A stretch of 38,965 bases of DNA from Frankia alni (GTDB lineage: Bacteria > Actinomycetota > Actinomycetes > Frankiales > Frankiaceae), in assembly GCA_026225295.1 (NCBI GenBank), contig JAMFSN010000151.1, forward strand, positions 1 to 38,965, read 5' to 3'. Under the pieces are notes generated by a model, which did not search any database, was not told the origin of the DNA, and was given only the letters and a program-made list of their open reading frames with translations. Positions 9,542-18,321 of this stretch are shown here, one piece after another. Each line of letters begins with the position of its first letter. The first letter of the stretch is position 1. A program made the position numbers and the translations under genes.

Positions 9542-9549
<8 letters not shown>
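8749..9549 (-). CDS. FAD/NAD(P)H ferredoxin-reductase-type oxidoreductase
   Basis: A 266-residue FNR-superfamily flavoprotein. The FAD-binding beta-barrel carries RSYS (residues 68-71), the NAD(P)H-binding half carries GGSGVVPLRAI, and the C-terminal part has the YVCGPTDFVE motif. No 2Fe-2S ferredoxin domain follows, so it ends as a plain FAD/NAD reductase. GTG 9549 is chosen because it overlaps the stop of the upstream molybdenum-enzyme gene by 8 bases, giving tight translational coupling; longer frames run into that gene. It probably passes electrons to or from that partner enzyme. Confidence 0.87.
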
Positions 9550-10156
<607 letters not shown>

Positions 10157-10255
10157 GGTGCTACCTCCGCCTGGGAACGTGGCCGCCGCCCGGCCGGACC
10201 TCCGGACCTGGGTCTTGGGACGGCCCGATTCTTCCGGACCCAGGTGTCCATGGGA

Positions 10256-10588
10256 TCACGAGGATGCGTCGGCCGCCAGATCGTCCCGGTAGCCCGGATC
10301 GACGAGGCCGAGATATTGCGGGTGCCCGCGCAGGAAGGCGACGACGAACGGGCACAGCGGCACCACGGTCCGACCGGCGGCCGCCATGTCGTCCAGGGCG
10401 GCGCCGATCAGCCGGCCACCCAGGCCGTGCCCGGAACGGGACCGGTCGATCTCGGTGTGGGTGAAGATCCGCTGGTCGGCCCCGTGCTCGCGGTAGGCGG
10501 CAAAGCCAGCCAGGGTGCCGTCGACGCGGATCTCGTACCGGTGGGCCGCCCGGTTGTCGGAGACGTCGATCTCGTCGGTCGCGGTCAT
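10256..10588 (-). CDS. Small GNAT-fold acetyltransferase (YjdJ-like)
   Basis: A 110-residue minimal GNAT protein. It contains IDRSRSGHGLGGRLIGAAL, the acetyl-CoA pyrophosphate-binding segment, and PLCPFVVAFLRGHPQY, typical of the short Acetyltransf_CG/YjdJ family. ATG 10588 is chosen because GGAGG lies immediately upstream; the longer open frame through 11632 is antisense to the sigma factor gene. The acceptor substrate is unknown. It is transcribed away from the divergent sigma factor gene. Confidence 0.85.
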   Translation of the reverse strand: MTATDEIDVSDNRAAHRYEIRVDGTLAGFAAYREHGADQRIFTHTEIDRSRSGHGLGGRLIGAALDDMAAAGRTVVPLCPFVVAFLRGHPQYLGLVDPGYRDDLAADASS

Positions 10589-10774
10589 GCCTCCATCCTG
10601 CCTCCCGGCGGCCGGTCGATGGCCGGGCCGGCCCGGATCCGCGCCGGGGGAGGGCCGGGCGCGCGCGGGGTGGCCGGCCGTGGTCCGGTGCCGACCGGGC
10701 CTCCGCCGGGGGGCGACATATCGCTCATACGCCCCTAAGCTGCGGGCGGGGTCAGCGTGACATCGGGAGTGCGG

Positions 10775-11476
10775 GTGACGGACGAGCAGCACCCTCGGGC
10801 CGAGTTCCACACCTTTTTCCAGCGCCATCACTCCGAGATGGCGCGGTTCGCCTACCTGCTCACCGGCGAGCGGGACGCCGCGGAGGACATTGCCGCGGAC
10901 GCCTTCGTGGCCGTGTGGCGGCGGTGGGAGACCGTGCGCAACGCCGAGCTGCCGGTCGCCTACCTGCGTCGGACGGTCGCGAATCTGGCCATCAGTCGGA
11001 TCCGCCGCTTGATCCGCGAGCGGCGGGGGCTCGGCATCATCGGAGTTTCGGACGACCGGTCCGACGGACCGGACGTGCCGGCCGTCATCGACGTGCGGGC
11101 CGCCCTGGCGGCGTTGCCGGCCCGCAAACGGGCCTGCGTGGTGATGCGGTTCGCGTTCGACCTGTCCGAGGAGGAAACGGCCCGGACGCTGGGCGTCTCG
11201 GTCGGCACGGTCAAGAGCCAGACGTCGCGGGGGCTCACCGAACTCACCCGACTGCTCGGTCCCGGGTCGGGCGCCGGTTCGACTCCCGGTTCTGGGGCGG
11301 CCGGTTCTGGGGCGGCCACTTCGCCCGCGCCCGGTTCCCCGGACGGCCGGGCCGGCTCGAAGGTGAGCCGGGCCGCATCCCGCGGGGTCGGGCTCGCCGG
11401 CCGCACGGCCCGGCCGGCCGCGCGCCGGGTCGGCGTCGAACCCCGGTCGGTGCTGCGGGGCCGGGGGGCGGTATGA
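10775..11476 (+). CDS. ECF RNA polymerase sigma factor (SigE/SigM-like)
   Basis: An extracytoplasmic-function sigma factor. Region 2 is visible as FAYLLTGERDAAEDIAADAFVAVWRRW and adjoining residues, and region 4 as LPARKRACVVMRFAFDLSEEETARTLGVSVGTVKSQTSRGL, split by a short linker. An extra C-terminal tail of about 70 residues is low-complexity Gly/Ala/Ser/Arg. GTG 10775 has GGGAG five bases upstream; GTG 10757 is an in-frame alternative. The stop overlaps the ATG of the next gene by 4 bases (ATGA), so the downstream membrane protein is likely its partner and possible anti-sigma factor. Confidence 0.9.
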   Translation: MTDEQHPRAEFHTFFQRHHSEMARFAYLLTGERDAAEDIAADAFVAVWRRWETVRNAELPVAYLRRTVANLAISRIRRLIRERRGLGIIGVSDDRSDGPDVPAVIDVRAALAALPARKRACVVMRFAFDLSEEETARTLGVSVGTVKSQTSRGLTELTRLLGPGSGAGSTPGSGAAGSGAATSPAPGSPDGRAGSKVSRAASRGVGLAGRTARPAARRVGVEPRSVLRGRGAV

Positions 11477-12759
11477 GCCGTCGCCCGCCGGGGCGTCGGC
11501 GCCGGTCCGGCGCCCGGTCCGGGGCGGGATCGACCGGCCTGGAACCGGGCCCCGAGGTCGGCGCGTTGCTGCGCGACCAGCTCGGTGACTTCGAGCCCGA
11601 CGGCGACCGGATGCTGCGGATGATCGAATCACGGATCACCGCGGACGATCAGGCCGCCGACCGGCCCGTCGTCGCGTTGATGGGCCCGGCCGGCCGCCGC
11701 CGGTCCCGCTCGGGCCCCGCGACGGCCCGGTTCCGACCGGGATCGACGCCGGTCCTGGTCGGCGCGGTCGGGGCGGTGGTCGGCGTGGTGATTGTCGCCG
11801 CGGTGGCCGTCGGCTCGCTGCGGACCGGCCACGGCCTGCAGGTCTACGCGGTCGGTGACGCGACGTCCGGGCCCGCCGCCACGGCGTCGTCGAGCCGGGC
11901 CTCGACCGCGCTGGGGGCGGCGGTGTCGACCGCCAAGCCATCGGTGGGCACCCCGGGGACCGCCCCGGCGGGTCCGCCGGCGGGCGAACCGCGCACCAGC
12001 GGCGCGCTCGGGCCCACGGTCGCGACCACCTCGACCCCCGCCGGCGGCCCGATCCCGCTGCCGCCGACCGGCGCCCGGGACTGGGCCCTGCTCGGCGTGA
12101 CCGACGACCCGGGGACGGCCGTGCGGGCCGCGAAACCCACCGGGCACCTCGGCGCCCTGGCCGTGACCGGCTCCCGCACCGTGCTGACCAGTGGTGGTCC
12201 TCGATTTTCGTGGCGGGGTGGCACCCCGACCGCGGCCGGGACGGATGACGGCCGGCGGCTGGCCGTGCCGCTCGTCGGCGGCCGGTTCCGGTTGGCCGGC
12301 ACGGTCGGCGCCCACGGTGACGTGGTCGTGCTGCACGCCGGCACGGTGAACGGATCCGCGCAGGTCGTCGTGCACGCCGGATCGGCGGTCACCGAACGGG
12401 CGATCCGAGGCGGCCCCGGTAGCGTCGACGCGACGATCACCGTCCGGCTGCCGACCTCGGTGGCCGGTTCGGCCTACACGATCGACCTGGTCGGCGGCCC
12501 CGCGGCCGGCAACCAGGCCGCCCCGTCGGCCGGGCGCGCTGACCGGTCCTCGATCCGAACGGACCGGTCCGGTGCGGCGCACCACGGTGCGGCGGGCGGT
12601 GCCGGCGCCCCGGACGGCTCCGGTGACGCTGGTGGCTCGCGGGGCGGCGGTACCGGGGCCGGCGGTACGGGTGCCGCCCACTACGGCTCGGGGACCGTCC
12701 CGAATCCCAGCGGGCCGCCCGCCGGACTCCTGACCCTCAGCAGCGCGATTCTTTTCTGA
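11473..12759 (+). CDS. Single-pass membrane protein, probable sigma-factor partner
   Basis: A 428-residue protein with an Arg-rich cytoplasmic N-terminus, one transmembrane helix at about residues 92-115, and a long Pro/Ala/Thr-rich exported part ending in a Gly/Ser/Ala-rich tail. The cytoplasmic segment around residues 27-56 (PEVGALLRDQLGDFEPDGDR and following) resembles the short helical N-termini seen in proteins encoded beside actinobacterial ECF sigma factors. No zinc-binding HxxxCxxC anti-sigma motif is present. The ATGA overlap with the sigma gene supports co-regulation. The role as anti-sigma or surface sensor is inference. Confidence 0.75.
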   Translation: MSRRPPGRRRRSGARSGAGSTGLEPGPEVGALLRDQLGDFEPDGDRMLRMIESRITADDQAADRPVVALMGPAGRRRSRSGPATARFRPGSTPVLVGAVGAVVGVVIVAAVAVGSLRTGHGLQVYAVGDATSGPAATASSSRASTALGAAVSTAKPSVGTPGTAPAGPPAGEPRTSGALGPTVATTSTPAGGPIPLPPTGARDWALLGVTDDPGTAVRAAKPTGHLGALAVTGSRTVLTSGGPRFSWRGGTPTAAGTDDGRRLAVPLVGGRFRLAGTVGAHGDVVVLHAGTVNGSAQVVVHAGSAVTERAIRGGPGSVDATITVRLPTSVAGSAYTIDLVGGPAAGNQAAPSAGRADRSSIRTDRSGAAHHGAAGGAGAPDGSGDAGGSRGGGTGAGGTGAAHYGSGTVPNPSGPPAGLLTLSSAILF

Positions 12760-12814
12760 ATTTTTTCGTTCGGGCGGCAACCTTCCGCCGCCGTCGAGCG
12801 ACTGGACAACTGAG

Positions 12815-12880
12815 CGTCCACGGACGTGGACGTTTCGGGCTCGCCCGTCCCTCGCTATCCCCCCCAGCCGGGGACGGGCG
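12815..12880 (+). terminator. Hairpin terminators after the sigma operon
   Basis: Two inverted repeats lie in the 178-base gap: a perfect 8-bp repeat CGTCCACG (12815-12822) with CGTGGACG (12825-12832), and a perfect 10-bp repeat CGCCCGTCCC (12842-12851) with GGGACGGGCG (12871-12880). Their position after the stop at 12759 suits termination, though T-runs are absent. Confidence 0.55.
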
Positions 12881-12937
12881 GGCCTGTGTCCCTACGGGGC
12901 CGGTGCCCGTGCGGGTCGCGGAGGTAGCGTCGTCGGT

Positions 12938-13429
12938 GTGCGCCGGATTCTGCTCAGCCCCTCCTGGTGGCTCCGGCATGTTCTGATGATCGTCCTGGTG
13001 GCGGTGTTCCTGCGGCTGGGTTGGTGGCAGTTCCAAAAGGGCCGGTCCAACAGTGACCTGCAGAACCTCTTCTACGGCATCGAGTGGCCGTTCTTCGCCG
13101 GCTGCGTCATCTTCGGCTGGTGGCGGATGATCACCGACGAGCTGGGCTGGTCGCCCTCCGGGGACGCGGACGCGGCCTTCGGAGAGCCGGGCGGCCAGCC
13201 GGCCGGTGCGCTGAGTGGCCGCGGCGCGGGGGCCCCCGGGACGCCGGCTGGATCCGGGCCGGAGTCGTTCGCGGCGTCGGTGGCCGGCGCGGCGTCGGCG
13301 TCGGCGGCCGGTTCGGCGGCCGGCCCCCCGGACGAGGACTTCGACGACGAGGAGGACATTGAATTGGCCGAGTACAACCGCTATCTGGCGGCGTTGGCGG
13401 CTCGTGATGACCAGCGGAGTGGTCGGTGA
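12938..13429 (+). CDS. Small two-helix membrane protein with acidic tail
   Basis: A 163-residue protein with two predicted transmembrane helices (about residues 13-30 and 49-65). The N-terminal LRLGWWQFQKGR segment recalls the L-G-W-Q signature of SURF1-type proteins, but the rest of SURF1 is absent. After residue 75 it is a Gly/Ala/Ser-rich linker and then the acidic DEDFDDEEDIELAEYNRYLAALAA helix. The GTG start at 12938 has GGAGGTAG upstream. It overlaps the DUF3817 gene by 4 bases (GTGA), a pairing recalled as common in actinobacteria. Function unknown. Confidence 0.75.
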   Translation: MRRILLSPSWWLRHVLMIVLVAVFLRLGWWQFQKGRSNSDLQNLFYGIEWPFFAGCVIFGWWRMITDELGWSPSGDADAAFGEPGGQPAGALSGRGAGAPGTPAGSGPESFAASVAGAASASAAGSAAGPPDEDFDDEEDIELAEYNRYLAALAARDDQRSGR

Positions 13430-13857
13430 CCTCGGCCGAGACGCCGGCCCCGACCGCCGACCCGGCGGTCGGAGCGGCCGCGTCCGCCGACCCGGCCGCG
13501 GTACCGCGCCAACGCGCGGCCGCCGGCTGGACCTCCGCCCCGAAGATCCAACGGGCTCTCAAGCGGTACCGGATCATCGCCTGGGTGGTCGGCGTCGGTC
13601 TGGTCATCCTGGTCTGCATCGGGGTGCCGCTGCGCTACCTGGCTCATTTCACCGGCGTGGTCGCGGTCGTCGGTCCGCTGCACGGGGCTCTTTACATCGT
13701 GTACCTGCTGGCCGTCGCTGATCTTTCGCTGCGGCTGCGGTGGTGGCCGGTGCGCACCGTCCTGGTCATGCTGGCCGGCACCGTTCCGTTCCTGTCGTTC
13801 GTCGCCGAGCGTTACGTGACCCGGCACGTCGAGTCGAGGACCACCAGCCGGTCCTAG
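13426..13857 (+). CDS. DUF3817 integral membrane protein
   Basis: A 143-residue protein. After a disordered N-terminal 40 residues comes the DUF3817 domain, with KRYRIIAWVVGVGLVILV, an HFTGVVAVVGPLHGALYIVYLLA segment, and a final helix around VLVMLAGTVPFLSFVAERYV. Three membrane helices are expected. GTG 13426 overlaps the previous stop (GTGA), so it is translated with the upstream small membrane protein. Function is unknown for the family. Confidence 0.88.
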   Translation: MTSAETPAPTADPAVGAAASADPAAVPRQRAAAGWTSAPKIQRALKRYRIIAWVVGVGLVILVCIGVPLRYLAHFTGVVAVVGPLHGALYIVYLLAVADLSLRLRWWPVRTVLVMLAGTVPFLSFVAERYVTRHVESRTTSRS

Positions 13858-13898
13858 CCGGTTGGAATGTCCGCGCGCGTCGTCGGTCGGGCGGGCCG

Positions 13899-14360
13899 AT
13901 GGTTGATGATGGCGACATGCCGTTCCGCTCGCGCCCGTGCCCGCCATCGTCGTCCCGGCCGCTGCCTTCGCCGCCCCGCGCGGCCCGGAATTTCGCCGCG
14001 GTACCGGTAGCCGGGCCGGCCGCCGCGGGCCCCCTGATCGTCGCGGCGATCATCGTCGCCCTCACGTCGTGCGGCGGGGGCGGCGGCTCGACCGCGGCGC
14101 CGGACGACGCGCAGGCCGCCTGCGCGGCGCTGGCCCGGACCAAGGCTGACCTGCCGAAACCGGCGGTGGTCGACCTGAAGCGGCTTTCGGCCGCCGCCAA
14201 CCTCGGGACGGCCGCCGCGGCGGAGAACAAGAAGTACGCGGTCCTGGGCGCGCCGCTGAACAACGTGCTGGCCGACATCCAGGCGTCCGACACCGCGAAA
14301 CTGCAGACCGACGTCCGGGCCGCCCTCTCGGTGTGCAGCGATCTGAAACTCCCACACTGA
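13899..14360 (+). CDS. Putative small lipoprotein
   Basis: About 147-153 residues. A hydrophobic export segment ends at a lipobox-like LTSC followed by five glycines (Cys52 if ATG 13917 is the start), so it is probably a secreted lipoprotein. The mature part is helical, with LSAAANLGTAAAAENKKYAV and a final Cys in SVCSDLKLPH, giving possible disulfide partners with the Cys near DDAQAACAAL. No family is recognised. ATG 13899 and ATG 13917 are both possible starts; neither has a strong ribosome-binding site. Confidence 0.65.
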   Translation: MVDDGDMPFRSRPCPPSSSRPLPSPPRAARNFAAVPVAGPAAAGPLIVAAIIVALTSCGGGGGSTAAPDDAQAACAALARTKADLPKPAVVDLKRLSAAANLGTAAAAENKKYAVLGAPLNNVLADIQASDTAKLQTDVRAALSVCSDLKLPH

Positions 14361-14432
14361 GAGTAATGACGTAACTGCTTGACGTGATATGAACGGTGGT
14401 GACAACGGAGTCGACTCCCGTCTGGGGCTGCC

Positions 14433-15506
14433 GTGCCGTTTGCTTTCGCAACCGTTCGTGATGGCCCCTCCTATGGAGGTCAGTTCCTCGCCCTGGCCGG
14501 ACTGCTCGCGCTGATCGGCGTGGTCGCGGCCCGCAGCGCGACCCGGCAGGCCCGGGCCACGCGGCCCGGGGCGGCCCGCCGGGGCTGGACCGGCCTGGCC
14601 GCCGTCGCCGTCGGCGGGACCACCGTCTGGGCCGCCCACCTCATCGACGTCGTCGGCTGGTGCCCGGCGGCGACCGGTTCGTTCGACCCGGCCGGTGCGG
14701 CCTTGTCGTTGTCGGTGGCGGTCGCGGCCGCGGTCGGAGGCCTGGCCGTCGCGGGAAGCGGCCCTACCGGCCCGGCCCGGGTCGCGACCGGCGCCGCTCT
14801 CTTCGGCACGGGGGCGTGGACGGCGGACGTGGTGGGCCCGGGCGCCATGGCCCTGGCCGGGGCGTCCCATCCCCGTCCCCTGGCGGCGTTGCCCGCGCTC
14901 GCCCCGGCCCTCGGGGCGGCGTTGATCTCCCTGCTGGTGGTGCTGCGGGGAGCGGGCGGCGGGTGGGCGACGGTCGGTGTGGTCGTCAGTGCCGGCGCGT
15001 GGACGGCGACCCACCTGATGGCGGCCGCGAGCGGCGCTCCGCGGGCGGCCGGCGGTGGTCCCCGGCTGACCAGCGTGTCCTCCACCTACGGACTCGTGCT
15101 GGTGGCGGTGGTGCTGCTGGCCGTGGCGGTCGTCATGGCCATCATCGTCGGGGCCGTGACGGACGACCGGGCGCGCGCTCCCGCTCAGCCGCGGACGGCT
15201 CGGCGGCAACTCGCTCCGGCGCACCGGCCGCCGGACCGGGCCGTCCTCGAGGGCCCCCGGTTCCCGGCCCGGCTCGGCCGTTCCGCGCCCGAGCCGTCCG
15301 GCGTGCCCGCCCGGTCCGCCGTGCCCGCCCGCTACGCCGTGCCCGCCCGCGAACCGGTCCCTTTTCCGGCCCGCTACTTCGAGATGGACACCGTCGAACT
15401 GCCGACCACCGCGGGTCCGGCCGCCCGCCCATCGACCGGCGGCCCGCGACGCGGGGGTCGGCGCTGGTACCGGATCCGTCCGTACGCCGACCACCGCTAC
15501 CGATAG
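14433..15506 (+). CDS. Membrane protein with degenerate MHYT-like repeats
   Basis: A 357-residue protein with about seven membrane helices followed by a cytoplasmic Pro/Arg-rich tail. Three spaced segments, GGTTVWAAHLIDVVGW, GTGAWTADVVGPGAMA and SAGAWTATHLMAAAS, line up with the three MHYT motifs of the MHYT sensor domain (normally W-x-MHF and AxMHYTGM), but most of the Met/His/Tyr metal ligands are replaced. No GGDEF, EAL or kinase domain is attached. The tail includes tandem VPAR(S/Y/E) units at about residues 290-308. GTG 14433 is the first suitable start. The MHYT relationship is inferred from spacing. Confidence 0.7.
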   Translation: MPFAFATVRDGPSYGGQFLALAGLLALIGVVAARSATRQARATRPGAARRGWTGLAAVAVGGTTVWAAHLIDVVGWCPAATGSFDPAGAALSLSVAVAAAVGGLAVAGSGPTGPARVATGAALFGTGAWTADVVGPGAMALAGASHPRPLAALPALAPALGAALISLLVVLRGAGGGWATVGVVVSAGAWTATHLMAAASGAPRAAGGGPRLTSVSSTYGLVLVAVVLLAVAVVMAIIVGAVTDDRARAPAQPRTARRQLAPAHRPPDRAVLEGPRFPARLGRSAPEPSGVPARSAVPARYAVPAREPVPFPARYFEMDTVELPTTAGPAARPSTGGPRRGGRRWYRIRPYADHRYR

Positions 15507-15599
15507 CAGTGGTTGACCGTCCGTTCCAACCTCGCGGGGCTGTGAGGTGACGCACAACGCGGGGTCGTCCGGCGGCAAGATCGACGATCGTCCCCAGCT

Positions 15600-16400
15600 G
15601 TGCCGAGCTTCCGCGTCGACGACGGCGTCGTCATCCACTACGAGCAATGGGCGGGCGGGCCGGCGGCCGCTCCGGCCGGCCCCACCGGCCCGCCGGTCCT
15701 GCTGCATCACGGTTTCGTGGCCGACCACACGAGCAACTGGGTCCGCACCGGGTTCGTGGGCGCGCTGGTCGCCGCCGGCCGCGACGTCGTCGCCCTCGAC
15801 GCCCGCGGGCACGGCCGGTCCGACAAGCCCCACTCCCCGTCATCGTACGGCGAGCACCGGATGGCCCAGGATCTGTCGATGCTGGCCGACGTGCTCGGCC
15901 TTGAGCAGTTCGACCTGGTCGGATATTCGATGGGCGCGGTCGTGTCGCTGCTGGTCGCGACGACGCCTGACCCCCGGTTGCGCCGACTGGCGGTCGGCGG
16001 GGTGGGCGCCGGGGTGGGCGCCGGGGTGCTGCGGTTCGGCGGCGTCGACCGGTCCGTCCTGGAGCCGGGGCTCGTCGCCGGGGCGCTGCTCACCGAGGAC
16101 GTCACCACCATCACGGACCCGGCCGCGGCCCGGTTCCGGGCGTTCGCCGACGTGACGGGGGCCGACCGCTTCGCGCTGAGCGCCCACCTGCGGGCCGTCC
16201 GCGATCAGTCGGTGGCGCTCGACCGCATCGCGGTGCCGACCCTGCTGTTCGTGGGCACCGCGGACGACCTGGCCACGGAGCCGGGGCAACTGGTCGACGC
16301 GATTCCCGGGGCCCGACTCGTGGAGTTCGACGGCGACCACCTGTCGGTGCTCGGCGACCCGAAGCTGACCGGGACGGTCGTCGCCTTCCTCGCCGAGTAA
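15600..16400 (+). CDS. Alpha/beta hydrolase
   Basis: A 266-residue alpha/beta-hydrolase-fold enzyme. The nucleophile elbow is GYSMGA with Ser110, the oxyanion region is HHGF (36-39), the acid is probably in GTADDLAT and the histidine lies in EFDGDHLSVL. The DARGHGRSDKP motif is typical of esterase, haloperoxidase and lipase-like members. The GTG start at 15600 is the first in-frame start matching the family N-terminus. The substrate is unknown. Confidence 0.87.
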   Translation: MPSFRVDDGVVIHYEQWAGGPAAAPAGPTGPPVLLHHGFVADHTSNWVRTGFVGALVAAGRDVVALDARGHGRSDKPHSPSSYGEHRMAQDLSMLADVLGLEQFDLVGYSMGAVVSLLVATTPDPRLRRLAVGGVGAGVGAGVLRFGGVDRSVLEPGLVAGALLTEDVTTITDPAAARFRAFADVTGADRFALSAHLRAVRDQSVALDRIAVPTLLFVGTADDLATEPGQLVDAIPGARLVEFDGDHLSVLGDPKLTGTVVAFLAE

Positions 16401-16503
16401 CCGGGTCGTTTACCCGGCGCCGGTTCGGACGGTCGCCGGGCCGGTTACCGTGGACGCTGCCGCGGTGGGGGCCATGGGTGGGGAACCGGGGGAGGTGGCC
16501 GCA

Positions 16504-18321
16504 GTGTCGTCCGTCGACCGGTCCAGCGCGCCGCCCGTCCGCCCCGATGACCGGCGCCCCGGCGATCTACGTTCCGACGATCTCGGACCGACCGGCTTAG
16601 CCACCGCCGAACTCGGCGACCTGCATGAGTTCGACGACCTGGACGATTTCGGCGACCTGGACGAGCTGTACGCCCTCGACGAGGTCGAGCGGCGGTACGG
16701 GATCGACGCCCGGGACGACTTCGACCCGGCTCCGCCGCGGCTGGGTCGGACGCGCCGATTCCTGGCTCTGGCCCTGTTGCCGGTCGCCCTGGGCTGGCAG
16801 CTCGCCCAGCCGTTCGCGGGCCGCATGGTACCGACCGCCCGGGGACTGGTCAGCGGCCTGCGGGCCCTGTTCCGCGCCGCTGTCTGGCCGCTGCGGGCGG
16901 CCCGCGGGGACGTCGTGGCCGCCTTCGCGACCCTGCGTTCGGCCGGGCGCGTCACCACGTCGTTCCTGGTCGTCGGGTTCGGTATCGCCGCCGGAGCGGT
17001 CCGGACGGCGGTGTGGACGATCACTTCCGCGGTCGCCGCCGGAGCCCAGGCGCTCGGCCCGTCCGCCCGGGTCGCGTGGGCCAGCGGGGTGTGGCTCGGC
17101 GAAGCCGGCCGCGGGTTCTCCTGGGCGTTGACGGCCCGGCTGCGGTCGGCCTCGGCCCGGCTGCGGGCCGCCGCCGGGCGCGCGCCGCTCCCGGCCCGGG
17201 TCGCGGGCCGGGGCCCGGTGGTCGTCGTCCGCGGCGGCGGCCGGGCCGGTGCGGCCTTGTGGCCGGGGGTGGAAGCCGGACTGCGGGTGGCCGGGGCGGT
17301 GGTGCTGGCCTTCCTGGGTCGGGCCCTGGTCCCGGCCCGTATCGGGAACCGGTTCGGAGCGGCCGGTTGGGGTGCGGTCGACCGGACCGGCGCCGCCGCG
17401 CGGGCCCGGACGGTGGCCGGCCTGCGCGCGTCGTCCCGGATCGCGCAGGCCGGCTTCCGGGTCGCGCTGCGGGGGTGCGATCCGCTGGCCCGGCTGGTCT
17501 GGCTCCTGGTGGCCACGGCCGGCCAGCTGGTCGCGGTGGTCGGGCGCGGCGCGTCGGCCGCGGCGCGGCTGACTTTCGCGGCGCTGCGCCAGCTCGGCCT
17601 GACGGTCGCCGCCGGGTTGCGGACCGCGGTGCGGGTCGGGGTGGCGAACGCCCGACCGGTCCTGCGGGCGGTCGGCGCCGCCGGCCGGCTGGCCATGCTG
17701 GCTCTGCGGGCCGGTCTCGCGCTGGCCAGCCGGGTGCTGGCCGTCGCCGGGCAGGGGCTGCGGGTCGGCGCGGCCGCCGGGCGACGGGTCTTCGGGATGG
17801 CCCTGGCCGCGGTGCGGCGGGCCTTCGTGGCCCTGACCGGCGGGCTGCGGATCGTGGCGCGGACGGCGGGCGCCGGGCCGCGGGCCGCAGCAGCTGGTGG
17901 GCGCCCGATCCTGGCCTGGACGCGGGGGGCCAGCCGGACGGCCCGCTACGGAACGGCCGCGATCACCCGACCGGTGCGTGGCTTCGCGCGGGGTTCGGGC
18001 CGGTACGCCGGACTGGGCGCCCGGTCCGGGCAGGCCCGGGGGCGGGTACTGGTCGTCCGGAGCGCGGGGGCCGGTGGGATCGTCGGCCGGTCGGCGTACG
18101 ACGCGGTCGCCCACGCCCGGCTCAGCGCGTCGGGACGGGTTGACCGCCGTCCGGTCCGATCGACGCCCTGGGCGAACCGGCGGCCGACCTCCGCGCCGAG
18201 CCGGGTTCCCGCGCCGCGCCCGGCGCTGGCGTCAAGGGTCGAGCCGCTGGCGGCGCCGGTCGATCAGCTGACCGGGCAGGTTGCTCAAGAACAACAGGAG
18301 CCACCAGTAACTGGCGAGTGA
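16504..18321 (+). CDS. Lysine-free Ala/Arg-rich amphipathic protein, unknown function
   Basis: A 605-residue protein of no recognised family. Residues about 20-77 are strongly acidic with repeated D-D-L/F-D-D-L units (for example LHEFDDLDDFGDLDELYALD). A hydrophobic stretch follows at about 86-104. Residues 105-560 are a long chain of Ala/Val/Leu/Gly-rich helical segments punctuated by Arg, each about 20-30 residues and often reading A-G-R/L-R-A. I see no lysine and only one cysteine. Third codon positions are almost all G or C, so this frame is probably real despite long antisense frames. GTG 16504 is chosen for GGAGGT at 16491-16496. Its 3' end overlaps the convergent TMEM175 gene by 90 bases. 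Confidence 0.65.
   Translation: MSSVDRSSAPPVRPDDRRPGDLRSDDLGPTGLATAELGDLHEFDDLDDFGDLDELYALDEVERRYGIDARDDFDPAPPRLGRTRRFLALALLPVALGWQLAQPFAGRMVPTARGLVSGLRALFRAAVWPLRAARGDVVAAFATLRSAGRVTTSFLVVGFGIAAGAVRTAVWTITSAVAAGAQALGPSARVAWASGVWLGEAGRGFSWALTARLRSASARLRAAAGRAPLPARVAGRGPVVVVRGGGRAGAALWPGVEAGLRVAGAVVLAFLGRALVPARIGNRFGAAGWGAVDRTGAAARARTVAGLRASSRIAQAGFRVALRGCDPLARLVWLLVATAGQLVAVVGRGASAAARLTFAALRQLGLTVAAGLRTAVRVGVANARPVLRAVGAAGRLAMLALRAGLALASRVLAVAGQGLRVGAAAGRRVFGMALAAVRRAFVALTGGLRIVARTAGAGPRAAAAGGRPILAWTRGASRTARYGTAAITRPVRGFARGSGRYAGLGARSGQARGRVLVVRSAGAGGIVGRSAYDAVAHARLSASGRVDRRPVRSTPWANRRPTSAPSRVPAPRPALASRVEPLAAPVDQLTGQVAQEQQEPPVTGE

Noticed and set aside
10589-11632. Extension of the GNAT frame to 458 codons
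   Set aside because: The extra part is antisense to the sigma factor gene and lacks family similarity; ATG 10588 has GGAGG upstream.
16410-18143. Long minus-strand open frames (428 and 505 codons) and a plus-strand alternate frame
   Set aside because: They are Pro/Arg/Gly-rich with poor third-position GC, the usual shadows of a high-GC gene; the frame starting at 16504 fits codon usage best.
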